This document shows, piece after piece, positions 1-6,803 of a stretch of 11,992 bases of DNA. Position numbers and translations under genes: made by a program. Origin of the DNA: Acidimicrobiales bacterium (GTDB lineage Bacteria; Actinomycetota; Acidimicrobiia; Acidimicrobiales; RAAP-2); assembly GCA_017883125.1 (NCBI GenBank), contig JADGOD010000167.1, positions 1 through 11,992 on the forward strand, read 5' to 3'. Position 1 is the stretch's first letter; each line of letters opens with the position of its first letter. The notes under the pieces were generated by a model. It did no database searches. It saw nothing but the letters and a program-made list of their open reading frames with translations, and was not told where the DNA came from.

Positions 1-339
1 CGAAGGGACCGCCTGGAGTCCGGGCTGATGGCCCTCAGCGGGGTCACGGTCACCGCTCAGGGAGCACCGCGGCTGGCGGGCCACTGCCACGTCACCATCG
101 AGGGGGTCCGCAGCGAAGAGATCCTCGTCCTCCTCGACCGAGCCGGGATCTGCGCCGCCGCTGGGGCTGCATGCGCCTCGGGCGCTCCCCAGGCTAGCCA
201 CGTCCTGGTCGCCATGGGGATCGACGAACGGCGTGCCAGAGGCTCGCTTCGCCTCACGCTGGCACCGTCGACGACCGATGCCGATATCGATGCGGCGCTG
301 CTCGCCGCCGAGAGCGCCCTCAACCACCTGCGCCGCTGA
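1..339 (+). CDS. iscS: Cysteine desulfurase (IscS/NifS family), C-terminal part; 5' end outside window
   Basis: This is a PLP-dependent cysteine desulfurase, which takes sulfur from L-cysteine and carries it as a protein persulfide to acceptors such as MnmA and Fe-S scaffolds in the cytoplasm. The window enters it in frame 1 with no start codon, leaving 112 visible residues. The diagnostic part is the active-site loop at visible residues 55-70, GAACASGAPQASHVLV, followed by AMGI. Cys58 aligns with the persulfide-forming cysteine of the family motif GSACxSG...PSHVLxAMG. The tail, with RGSLRLTL and a terminal helix, is the usual end of the small domain. The stop is TGA at 337-339, 40 bases before mnmA. 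That pairing is typical and is why I prefer the iscS role over a SufS- or NifS-specific one. The PLP lysine and the N-terminal domain are not visible, so the exact subfamily is uncertain. Confidence 0.88.
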   Translation, partial: RRDRLESGLMALSGVTVTAQGAPRLAGHCHVTIEGVRSEEILVLLDRAGICAAAGAACASGAPQASHVLVAMGIDERRARGSLRLTLAPSTTDADIDAALLAAESALNHLRR

Positions 340-379
340 TCGGCGGAGACTCCCGAAAGGGGGTGGCAGAATCTCAAGC

Positions 380-1429
380 GTGCAGATCATGGTCGCAATG
401 TCGGGGGGAGTGGACTCCTCCGTCGCCGCCTCGCTCCTGCAGGTCCAAGGTCACGAGGTCACGGGGGTGACGCTCAAGCTCTGGGGTGGGCCATCGGATT
501 CAGGATGCTGCTCGGTCGAAGACGTTGAAGACGCGCGTCAGGTGGCGGCGCAGCTCGGCGTCGATCACCACGTCTTCAACATGGCCGACGAGTTCGAGGC
601 CAAGGTCGTCGCTCCCTATGTCGCCGACCACCTCGAGGGTCGCACGCCCAACCCGTGCATCGAGTGCAACCGCCACCTCAAGTTCGACGCCCTCCTGGTT
701 GCCGCCCGGCGACTGGGTTTCGAGGCGCTGGCCACCGGCCATCACGCTCGCATCACACGGGACCCAGGTGGCCCCTCACTGCGACGCGGGCTCGATCAGG
801 CCAAGGACCAGTCCTACGTGCTGTCGATGCTCACCAGCGCCCAGCTCGATTCGATCGTGCTCCCGGTGGGGGAGATGACCAAGTCCGACGTGCGCGACCA
901 CGCGCTCCGGCGGGGTCTGCGGACGTCGAGGAAGGCGGAGAGCCAGGACGTCTGCTTCATCGAGTCAGGTGCAGGGCGCCGGGGGTTCCTCTCCCAGCGG
1001 GCGACGCTGACCCCCGGAGAGGTGATCGAAGCCTCCACCGGGCGAGTCGTGGGAGCCGTCGACGCCGTCGAGCTGGTCACCGTCGGGCAGCGCAAGGGGT
1101 TCGGACTCGACGATGAAGGGCGACGCCGGGTCGTCATCGGCGTGCGCCCGGATCGAGGAGCGGTGATGGTGGCTCCTCCTGAGGAGTCCGAGCGCACCGA
1201 GCTGGTCCTCGACCCGGACTCGGCGACCTGGGTGGACGAGGTCCCAGAGCCAGGAGCGGCGCTCCTCGTCCAGGTCCGCGCCCACGGCCAGGCCGTCGCC
1301 TGCACGTGGGAGAGCACGCAGGTGACGTTCGGTTCCGGGATCTCTCCCGTTGCACCCGGGCAGACGGCGGCCTTCTACGACCCCGAAGACCCCGACCGGG
1401 TCGTGGGCAGCGTCAGGGTGTCCGGATGA
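380..1429 (+). CDS. mnmA: tRNA-specific 2-thiouridylase MnmA
   Basis: MnmA adenylates U34 of tRNA-Gln, -Glu and -Lys and replaces the 2-oxygen with sulfur received from a cysteine desulfurase. The N-terminal PP-loop ATP-binding motif SGGVDSS is at residues 8-14. The two catalytic cysteines are in RTPNPCIECN (Cys93) and ESQDVCFI (Cys192). HHARI at about 121-125 and the central GQRKGFG segment at about 236-242 are also family hallmarks. The C-terminal beta-barrel ends with GSVRVSG. The reading frame is open back to 233, but that part overlaps the desulfurase and is unlike MnmA. I chose GTG at 380 because it gives the family's usual beginning, MQIMVAMSGG. ATG at 389 is the alternative. A G-rich stretch (356-363) is a rather distant ribosome site. 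The 349-residue length is normal. The stop overlaps the ligA start (ATGA, 1426-1429). Confidence 0.95.
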   Translation: MQIMVAMSGGVDSSVAASLLQVQGHEVTGVTLKLWGGPSDSGCCSVEDVEDARQVAAQLGVDHHVFNMADEFEAKVVAPYVADHLEGRTPNPCIECNRHLKFDALLVAARRLGFEALATGHHARITRDPGGPSLRRGLDQAKDQSYVLSMLTSAQLDSIVLPVGEMTKSDVRDHALRRGLRTSRKAESQDVCFIESGAGRRGFLSQRATLTPGEVIEASTGRVVGAVDAVELVTVGQRKGFGLDDEGRRRVVIGVRPDRGAVMVAPPEESERTELVLDPDSATWVDEVPEPGAALLVQVRAHGQAVACTWESTQVTFGSGISPVAPGQTAAFYDPEDPDRVVGSVRVSG

Positions 1430-3504
1430 TCCTGGACGGTCTGCCCACGGAGCCCTCCGACCGGGTCGACGCCCTGCGGTCGCTGATCGCTCACCACAAC
1501 GAGCGGTACCACGTGCTCGACGCGCCTGAGATCCCCGATGCCGACTACGACCGTCTCGTCGTCGAGCTGCGTCGGCTCGAATCGGAGTACCCGGAGCTGG
1601 CGAGCGAGTCGAGCCCGACCCAAGGGGTCGGGGCGGCACCGTCGTCGCTCTTCTCGCCGGTGACCCACCAGGTCCCGATGATGAGCCTGGACAACGCGTT
1701 TGATGACGAGGAGATCCACGCGTGGGGCCTCCGGCTGGCCCGGGCCCTCGATCGCGAAGACGTGAACGATCTGCGCTTCTCCGTCGAGCCCAAGATCGAC
1801 GGTGTGGCCATGTCGGTCACCTATGTCGGCGGGATCTTCAGCCAGGCAGCCACCCGAGGCGATGGGGTCACCGGGGAAGACGTCACGGCCAACGTGGCCA
1901 CGATCGCCACCGTGCCCATGGAGCTCGATCGGACGAACGGCCCGGTCCCCGAGGTCCTCGAGATCCGAGGCGAGGTCTACCTCCCGACCGCGGCCTTCGA
2001 GTCGATGAACGAGCATCAGCGCCTGGTGGGCGCGAAGGAGTTCGCCAATCCGCGCAACGCAGCAGCAGGTTCGCTCCGTCAGAAGGACCCGAGTGTGACG
2101 GCCACCCGACCCCTGGCGTTCCTCGCCTACCAGATCGGCCGTCTCGAGGGGGTGGCCCCGTCGAGTCCCTTCGAGGTCTCCTCCCACCGGGCTGCTCTGG
2201 ACGCGCTGCACCATGCAGGCCTCCCCATCTCGCCCGACATCGTCTCGGTGGTCGGGCTCGACGCGGTGATCGAGCGAGGCCACGAGCTCGAGGCGCAGCG
2301 CCACGATCTCGCCTACGACGTCGATGGGGTCGTGATCAAGCTCGACGACGTCGAGCTCCGGTCCAGAGCCGGGTCGACGAGCCGGGCGCCTCGCTGGGCG
2401 CTGGCACGCAAGCTCCCTCCCGAGGAGCAGGCGACCACCCTCGTCCACATCGAGGTCTCGATCGGGCGAACCGGGCGGGCGACCCCCTACGCCGTCTTGA
2501 AGCCCGTCGTCGTCGCCGGGTCGACCGTGACCTTTGCCACGCTGCACAATCAGGACCAGGTGGTGATCAAGGATGTCCGGCCCGGTGAGACGGTCATCGT
2601 CCGCAAGGCCGGTGACGTCATCCCAGAGGTCGTCGGTCCGGTCTTGGATCCGATGAAGAAGAGGCCGTCGGTCTGGACGTTCCCGACCAACTGCCCGACG
2701 TGCGATGGCCCTCTCGTCCGGTTGGAGGGCGAGTCAGACACCTACTGCGTCAATCTCGACTGCTCTGCCCAGCGCGACCAGCGCCTCTCGCACTTCGCCT
2801 CTCGGTCGGCCATGGACATCGAGGGCCTCGGGGAGAAGGTCGTCGAGCGCCTGACGGCCGCTGGTCTGGTCGCCGACGTCGCCGACCTCTACGAGCTCAC
2901 GGCGGAGCAGCTTTCCGTCTTGGAGGGGATGGGGGAGCTCTCGGCGGCCAACCTGCTCGGCGCCATCGACGCGTCGAGAGACCAGCCGCTGAGCCGGCTG
3001 CTGGTGGGACTCGGCGTCCGTCATCTCGGTCCCACCGGCGCCAAGCAGGTGGCGCGGGCGATGGGGGATCTGGCCGCCGTCCGCTCGGCTGGTGGCGAGG
3101 AGCTGAGCTCGATCGAGGGGATCGGGCCGATCATCGCTGAATCGGTGACTCGCTTCATGGCGAACCCCACCAACGGCCTCGTGCTCGACCGGCTCGTCGC
3201 TCTCGGCCTCACGACGACCGAGCCCGGCGGGGGCGTGGCGTCGACACGCGAGGGGCCGCTCACGGGCCGGACCGTGGTCGTCACTGGGGCGGTGCCCTCG
3301 ATGACCAGGGAAGAAGCTGACGCCGCCGTCGAGCTGGCGGGAGGAAAGGCGACCGGATCGGTCTCGAAGAAGACCTTCTGCGTCGTCGTCGGCGACGCAC
3401 CGGGGGCCTCGAAGGTCACCAAGGCGGAGGCTCTCGGGATCCCGATGGTGCCCGCGGAGCGCTTCGGGGAGCTCCTGGTCACGGGAGAGATCCCGACGGG
3501 CTGA
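1426..3504 (+). CDS. ligA: NAD+-dependent DNA ligase LigA
   Basis: LigA is the replicative and repair DNA ligase, which seals nicks using NAD+. The 692 residues are close to the family's roughly 670 and contain every domain. The Ia domain, with HNERYHVLD and DADYD (residues 24-42), binds NAD+. The adenylation domain has EPKIDG with nucleophile Lys123, RGDGVTGEDVT at 144-154 and NPRNAAAGSLRQ at 208-219. The OB fold has IGRTG at 346-350. The zinc finger uses Cys423, Cys426, Cys441 and Cys446. Helix-hairpin-helix repeats follow (IEGLG, LGVRHLG, IEGIG, about 465-580), then a C-terminal BRCT domain from about 608 (GRTVVVTG). The start is ATG at 1426 within the mnmA stop, giving a 4-base ATGA overlap and probable translational coupling. 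The frame is open further upstream, but only inside mnmA. No key residue is missing. Confidence 0.97.
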   Translation: MILDGLPTEPSDRVDALRSLIAHHNERYHVLDAPEIPDADYDRLVVELRRLESEYPELASESSPTQGVGAAPSSLFSPVTHQVPMMSLDNAFDDEEIHAWGLRLARALDREDVNDLRFSVEPKIDGVAMSVTYVGGIFSQAATRGDGVTGEDVTANVATIATVPMELDRTNGPVPEVLEIRGEVYLPTAAFESMNEHQRLVGAKEFANPRNAAAGSLRQKDPSVTATRPLAFLAYQIGRLEGVAPSSPFEVSSHRAALDALHHAGLPISPDIVSVVGLDAVIERGHELEAQRHDLAYDVDGVVIKLDDVELRSRAGSTSRAPRWALARKLPPEEQATTLVHIEVSIGRTGRATPYAVLKPVVVAGSTVTFATLHNQDQVVIKDVRPGETVIVRKAGDVIPEVVGPVLDPMKKRPSVWTFPTNCPTCDGPLVRLEGESDTYCVNLDCSAQRDQRLSHFASRSAMDIEGLGEKVVERLTAAGLVADVADLYELTAEQLSVLEGMGELSAANLLGAIDASRDQPLSRLLVGLGVRHLGPTGAKQVARAMGDLAAVRSAGGEELSSIEGIGPIIAESVTRFMANPTNGLVLDRLVALGLTTTEPGGGVASTREGPLTGRTVVVTGAVPSMTREEADAAVELAGGKATGSVSKKTFCVVVGDAPGASKVTKAEALGIPMVPAERFGELLVTGEIPTG

Positions 3505-3515
3505 ACTGGCGTCCA

Positions 3516-3537
3516 CCGACCTCACCAGTGGGGTCGG
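3516..3537 (+). promoter_or_regulatory. Inverted repeat between ligA and the kinase gene (operator or weak terminator)
   Basis: Arms CCGACCTCAC (3516-3525) and GTGGGGTCGG (3528-3537) pair over ten positions with one G-T wobble and a CA centre. There is no T-run after the second arm, so a classical intrinsic terminator is doubtful. The repeat ends exactly where a candidate -10 element begins (3538), so it would fill the -35 to -10 spacer and could be a repressor operator. Its role is inference; the repeat itself is seen directly. Confidence 0.5.
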
Positions 3538-3543
3538 TAAGTT
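3538..3543 (+). promoter_or_regulatory. Candidate -10 element (TAAGTT) of the kinase gene
   Basis: TAAGTT fits the actinobacterial TANNNT -10 pattern and lies 12 bases before the kinase ATG at 3556. No clear -35 hexamer and no Shine-Dalgarno sequence are visible. If the element is used, the transcript would have a leader of only a few bases. This is pattern matching only. Confidence 0.35.
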
Positions 3544-3555
3544 AGAGCCACCTTC

Positions 3556-5514
3556 ATGCAAGATTCCTCTGACTCCATCGGCAAAGTCCTCAATGGCCGC
3601 TATCGGCTGATCTCTCTTCTCGGGACAGGAGCTTCGGCCAACGTGTACCTGGCTGAGGACACCACGCTTGAACGCTGGGTGGCGGTCAAGCTGCTTCAGC
3701 CTGCCCTCGCTGACGACCAGGCGTTCCTGAAGCGCTTCCGTGCTGAGGCCCGCGCCGTCGCTGCTCTGAACCATCCGAACGTGCTCCAGGTCTACGACTG
3801 GGGTGAGGAGGATTCGGTGCCGTTCCTGGTGACCGAGTTCCTCGCGGGAGGATCTCTCAGCGATGTCCTCGCCGCCGGGGTCCGCCTGACGCCTGAACAG
3901 GCCGGGCTCGTCGGCCAGCAGGCTGCCGCAGGGCTTGCCTATGCGCACCTCCGGGGGCTCGTTCACCGCGACGTGAAGCCAGCGAACCTCCTCTTCGACG
4001 ACGAGGGGAGGCTTCGGATCACCGACTTCGGCGTGGCCCGTGCTCTCGCCGAAGCGACCTGGACCGAACCGGCTGGGGCGATGATCGGGACCGTCCGCTA
4101 CGCATCGCCCGAACAGGCAGAGGGCCTCCCCGTTGACGGGAAGGCCGACGTGTACTCGCTCGGGCTGGTCCTCTACGAAGCGATGACCGGAGAGCTCCCC
4201 TTCGTTGGTGACACCCCGCTGGCCTCGCTTCAAGCCCGGCTCGGCCAGTCCCTGCCGCACAACCCCCTCCTTGGGCCTCTTGACGCGGTGCTGTCCGAAG
4301 CGACCGATCCGGATCCGGTGCTGAGGCTCGACGCCCAGGAGCTCGAGCGGCGCCTCGCGTCGGTCGAGGCCCTCCTTCCTCCACCGCTGCCGATCCCGAT
4401 CCTGAGTCGCCACGACGCCATCACAGATCTCGGGGAGACCGTGGTGACGACCACCGGGATCGGCTTCCGAGCCCCGTCGGCTGATGAGCTCACGCAGGCG
4501 ACCCCCGTGGTGAGCGGTCCAGCGCGGGCCGGGGTCACGACGATGAGATCCTCGGCGAACCCTCTGGCGCCGACGGTCATCGCCGCCCCACCGACGAGTC
4601 TCGATGGTCCCGACCACCGAGGGAGGCGCCGCCGCCGCTGGCCGTGGATCGTCGCCCTGGTCGTCGCTCTGATCGCTGGCCTCGTGGGCGTGGCGTTCGC
4701 CACCAAGGTGTTCGTGCCGTCGGTGTCGGTCCCGTCGGTGATCGACCAGCCGAACGCCAAGGCACGGGCGATGTTGAGCGCAGACCACCTCTCGGTGGTG
4801 TTCGCCCCGGCGATCTACTCGATCAAGGTCCCTCAAGGGCACGTGATCTCTCAGCAGCCTCGTCCCGGGATCAGCGTGAAGCAGGGATCGTCGGTGACCC
4901 TCGTGCTCTCTCGGGGGTTCCCGCCGGTGCCCGTGCCGCCGCTGGCCACGCTCACCTGCGCGCAGGCCCAGGCGGCCTTGACCGCCCAGCATTTGACGGG
5001 AACGTGTCCGCCGGAGATAGCGACGTACAGCTCGACGGTGCCGGTTGACCAGGTGGTCAGCTACACCCAGGGCACGACGGCGAACCCCACGTCGGTGGCG
5101 TACGGCTCGGCGCTCCAGCTCATCCTGTCCAAGGGCCCGCCGCCCATCCCGATCCCCGCGGTGTCCGGGACGTTCGCCCAAGCCTCGGCGACGTTGACTG
5201 CCGCCGGATTCAATCCGGTCCAGGCGAACGAGTTCTCGACGACCGTTCCCGCCGGGCAGGTCACTCGCACGTCCCCGGCCGTGGGGACCGGAGCGCAGAA
5301 GAGCTCGACCGTCACGGTGTACGTGAGCCTCGGCGTCGGCGTCGTCGTCCCCTCGGGGCTGGTCGGAACCTCTGTCGCCAATGCCATCAAGACCCTGGAG
5401 GCAGTGGGCCTCCACGGATCCTTCAACGGATCGTCGGCCAAGATCGTGACGTCGACCTCACCGGGGTCAGGAACGATGGTCGTCGCAGGATCGACGATCA
5501 AGCTGAACTCGTGA
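3556..5514 (+). CDS. Transmembrane Ser/Thr protein kinase with four extracellular PASTA repeats (PknB/StkP type)
   Basis: This is a Hanks-type receptor kinase. Family members sense muropeptides or lipid II through PASTA repeats and phosphorylate cell-wall and division proteins. The kinase domain (about 16-275) has every key element: glycine loop GTGASANV 23-30, VAVK Lys45, helix-C Glu64, HRDVKPAN with Asp139, DFG Asp157 and activation-loop GTVRYASPE 178-186. A proline- and Thr-rich cytoplasmic linker (276-355) offers possible autophosphorylation sites. RRRRR at 357-361 precedes one membrane helix (about 363-384). Four PASTA repeats follow (about 388-453, 457-527, 529-593, 595-652). Repeat 2 carries Cys468 and Cys484. 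The 652 residues resemble M. tuberculosis PknB (626). The gene sits beside ligA with no division genes in view, so I do not assign the symbol pknB. It has no visible ribosome site. Its stop overlaps the start of the next gene. Confidence 0.93.
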   Translation: MQDSSDSIGKVLNGRYRLISLLGTGASANVYLAEDTTLERWVAVKLLQPALADDQAFLKRFRAEARAVAALNHPNVLQVYDWGEEDSVPFLVTEFLAGGSLSDVLAAGVRLTPEQAGLVGQQAAAGLAYAHLRGLVHRDVKPANLLFDDEGRLRITDFGVARALAEATWTEPAGAMIGTVRYASPEQAEGLPVDGKADVYSLGLVLYEAMTGELPFVGDTPLASLQARLGQSLPHNPLLGPLDAVLSEATDPDPVLRLDAQELERRLASVEALLPPPLPIPILSRHDAITDLGETVVTTTGIGFRAPSADELTQATPVVSGPARAGVTTMRSSANPLAPTVIAAPPTSLDGPDHRGRRRRRWPWIVALVVALIAGLVGVAFATKVFVPSVSVPSVIDQPNAKARAMLSADHLSVVFAPAIYSIKVPQGHVISQQPRPGISVKQGSSVTLVLSRGFPPVPVPPLATLTCAQAQAALTAQHLTGTCPPEIATYSSTVPVDQVVSYTQGTTANPTSVAYGSALQLILSKGPPPIPIPAVSGTFAQASATLTAAGFNPVQANEFSTTVPAGQVTRTSPAVGTGAQKSSTVTVYVSLGVGVVVPSGLVGTSVANAIKTLEAVGLHGSFNGSSAKIVTSTSPGSGTMVVAGSTIKLNS

Positions 5515-5828
5515 TGAGCGCCGCAGAACGCCCCTGTGAGCTGTGCGAGGCAGCTCGTCTCACGAAGTGGTACTTCGACGACGAGACGTGCTGGGTCGCT
5601 GACTGCGAGGTCTGCGATACCCCGATGGTGGTGTGGCGCCTGCACGGCACCGAGCCTGCGGACGAGGAGGTGGCCTACATGCTGGCCCGTCTCGGGGAGG
5701 CCGCCGACAGCCGGTTCGGCGATGGGGGATGGTCGTACGACCGGGTCATGCGCCAGATCCCCGACCACTTCCACGCCCATGCCAGGGACCCTGATTGGTG
5801 GTTCCGCCTGCGCGGGATTGCCCGCTGA
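5514..5828 (+). CDS. Small protein with paired cysteines and HxHxH motif (HIT-like?), function unknown
   Basis: I do not recognise an established function. The 104-residue soluble protein has CELC at residues 8-11, then Cys26, and CEVC at 31-34, a spacing that could hold zinc. Near its C terminus it has HFHAHAR, with His85, His87 and His89. This HxHxHxx pattern resembles the catalytic histidine triad of HIT nucleotide hydrolases/transferases, some of which also have N-terminal CxxC. WYFDDETCWVAD also resembles the early strands of HIT proteins, but the usual PGH-containing centre is not evident, so HIT membership is inference. There is no signal peptide or membrane segment. ATG at 5514 shares its A with the kinase stop (TGATG). 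GTG at 5511 would add one residue. No ribosome site is visible, so translation probably depends on the kinase gene. Confidence 0.8.
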   Translation: MSAAERPCELCEAARLTKWYFDDETCWVADCEVCDTPMVVWRLHGTEPADEEVAYMLARLGEAADSRFGDGGWSYDRVMRQIPDHFHAHARDPDWWFRLRGIAR

Positions 5829-5830
5829 GC

Positions 5831-5858
5831 CCACGTCGACCGTGGTGAGGACCACCGG
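5831..5858 (+). terminator. Overlapping alternative hairpins after the small CxxC/HxHxH gene
   Basis: Two stems compete for the same bases. CCACG (5831-5835) can pair with CGTGG (5841-5845). GTGGT (5842-5846) can instead pair with ACCAC (5851-5855), extended by two G-C pairs across a one-base bulge. No T-tract follows. This may end the kinase transcript or be a random consequence of GC richness. Confidence 0.3.
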
Positions 5859-5879
5859 GGTCGCTGCTTGAGGCGACGG

Positions 5880-5885
5880 TAGACT
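5880..5885 (+). promoter_or_regulatory. Candidate -10 element (TAGACT) of the SDR-MFS pair
   Basis: TAGACT fits TANNNT and lies in the 96-base gap before the SDR gene. It would start a transcript near 5892 with a leader of about 30 bases that includes the ribosome site AAAGGGA (5908-5914). No convincing -35 hexamer is visible. Confidence 0.35.
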
Positions 5886-5924
5886 CCTCCCTGTTGGACG
5901 TCGACACAAAGGGACGGTAGGGCT

Positions 5925-6803
5925 GTGGGAGCACTTGACGGGCGGATCGCCATCATCACCGGCGCAGGGCGCGGGATCGGACGAGAGCACGCGCTTCTGT
6001 TTGCCTCCGAAGGCGCCAAGGTCGTCGTGAACGACCTCGGCGGAGCGTTGGACGGCTCGGGTGAGGAGGGCACTCCCGCAGAGCAGGTCGTCGCCGAGAT
6101 CCTCGCCATGGGCGGGGAAGCGGTCGCCAACCACGACAACGTGGCGGACTGGCAGGGGAGCAAGCGGCTCATCGACACGGCTGTCGAGTCATTCGGCGAC
6201 CTCCACGTCCTGGTCAACAACGCCGGGAACCTGCGTGACCGGGTGCTCGTCAACATGTCCGAAGACGAGTGGGACGCTGTGATTCACGTCCACCTCAAGG
6301 GCCACTTCGCTCCGCTCCACCACGCCGCCAACTACTGGCGTGACCAGACCAAGGCCGGCGTCGGGGTCAATGCTGCGATCGTCAACACGTCCTCGACGTC
6401 GGGGCTCATCGGTGCGGTCGGTCAGGGCAACTACGGCGCGGCCAAGGCGGGCATCGGCGCGCTGACGGTCATCGCAGCCCAAGAGCTCTCTCGATACGGC
6501 GTGCGGGTGAACGCCATCGCTCCCGCTGCTCGCACCCGGATGACCGAGTCGGCCCCTGGTCTCGCCGACATCGTCGTCGCCCCCGAAGACGCCTCGAAGT
6601 TCGACAAGTGGGACCCGGCGAACATCTCACCGCTGGTGGCGTATCTCGCCACGTCGACCTGCCCCGCCACGGGACGCGTCTTCTACGTCAAGGGTGGGAC
6701 GGTGCGCAACTTCCAGGGCTGGACCCTGACCGAGTCCTTGGAGAAGGACGACCGCTGGACGGTGGCCGAGCTGCAGGCGGAGATGCACCGGCTAGGCGCG
6801 TGA
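5925..6803 (+). CDS. Short-chain dehydrogenase, MFE-2-like (3R)-hydroxyacyl-CoA dehydrogenase type
   Basis: This is an NAD(P)-dependent oxidoreductase with a Rossmann fold. Motifs are TGAGRGIG (12-19), NDLGG (36-40, cofactor selection), NNAG (98-101) and catalytic Ser157, Tyr170 and Lys174 in the 13- and 4-residue spacing expected. NDLGG, NLRDR, VHLKG and APAARTRMTE closely resemble the dehydrogenase unit of peroxisomal multifunctional enzyme 2 (HSD17B4), which oxidises 3-hydroxyacyl-CoA in beta-oxidation. The usual catalytic-tetrad Asn is His123 here, and from memory HSD17B4 also has His there (VHLRG). The substrate is therefore probably an acyl-CoA or steroid-like compound; this is inference from family resemblance. 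The 292 residues have a C-terminal extension beyond the core. The start is GTG at 5925, preceded by AAAGGGA. The stop overlaps the transporter start by 4 bases (GTGA). Confidence 0.88.
   Translation: MGALDGRIAIITGAGRGIGREHALLFASEGAKVVVNDLGGALDGSGEEGTPAEQVVAEILAMGGEAVANHDNVADWQGSKRLIDTAVESFGDLHVLVNNAGNLRDRVLVNMSEDEWDAVIHVHLKGHFAPLHHAANYWRDQTKAGVGVNAAIVNTSSTSGLIGAVGQGNYGAAKAGIGALTVIAAQELSRYGVRVNAIAPAARTRMTESAPGLADIVVAPEDASKFDKWDPANISPLVAYLATSTCPATGRVFYVKGGTVRNFQGWTLTESLEKDDRWTVAELQAEMHRLGA

Noticed and set aside
233..379. Upstream extension of mnmA to ATG at 233
   Set aside because: The extension overlaps the desulfurase coding sequence in another frame and encodes an Arg/Pro-rich stretch unlike any MnmA. 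GTG at 380 restores the normal N terminus.
1375..2547. 390-codon minus-strand frame opposite ligA
   Set aside because: It is an antisense shadow in the aligned frame of a certain gene, with no plausible start context or motif.
2734..5415. 893-codon open frame on the minus strand opposite ligA and the kinase gene
   Set aside because: It is codon-aligned with the plus-strand genes, both in the same frame. Its stops would require TTA, CTA or TCA codons on the plus strand, which GC-rich genes avoid. The product is a low-complexity Arg/Gly/Asp/His mix with no recognisable domain.
6608..6799. Upstream extension of the MFS gene to ATG at 6608
   Set aside because: It lies wholly inside the SDR gene in another frame. 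The GTG at 6800 overlapping the SDR stop is the natural start.
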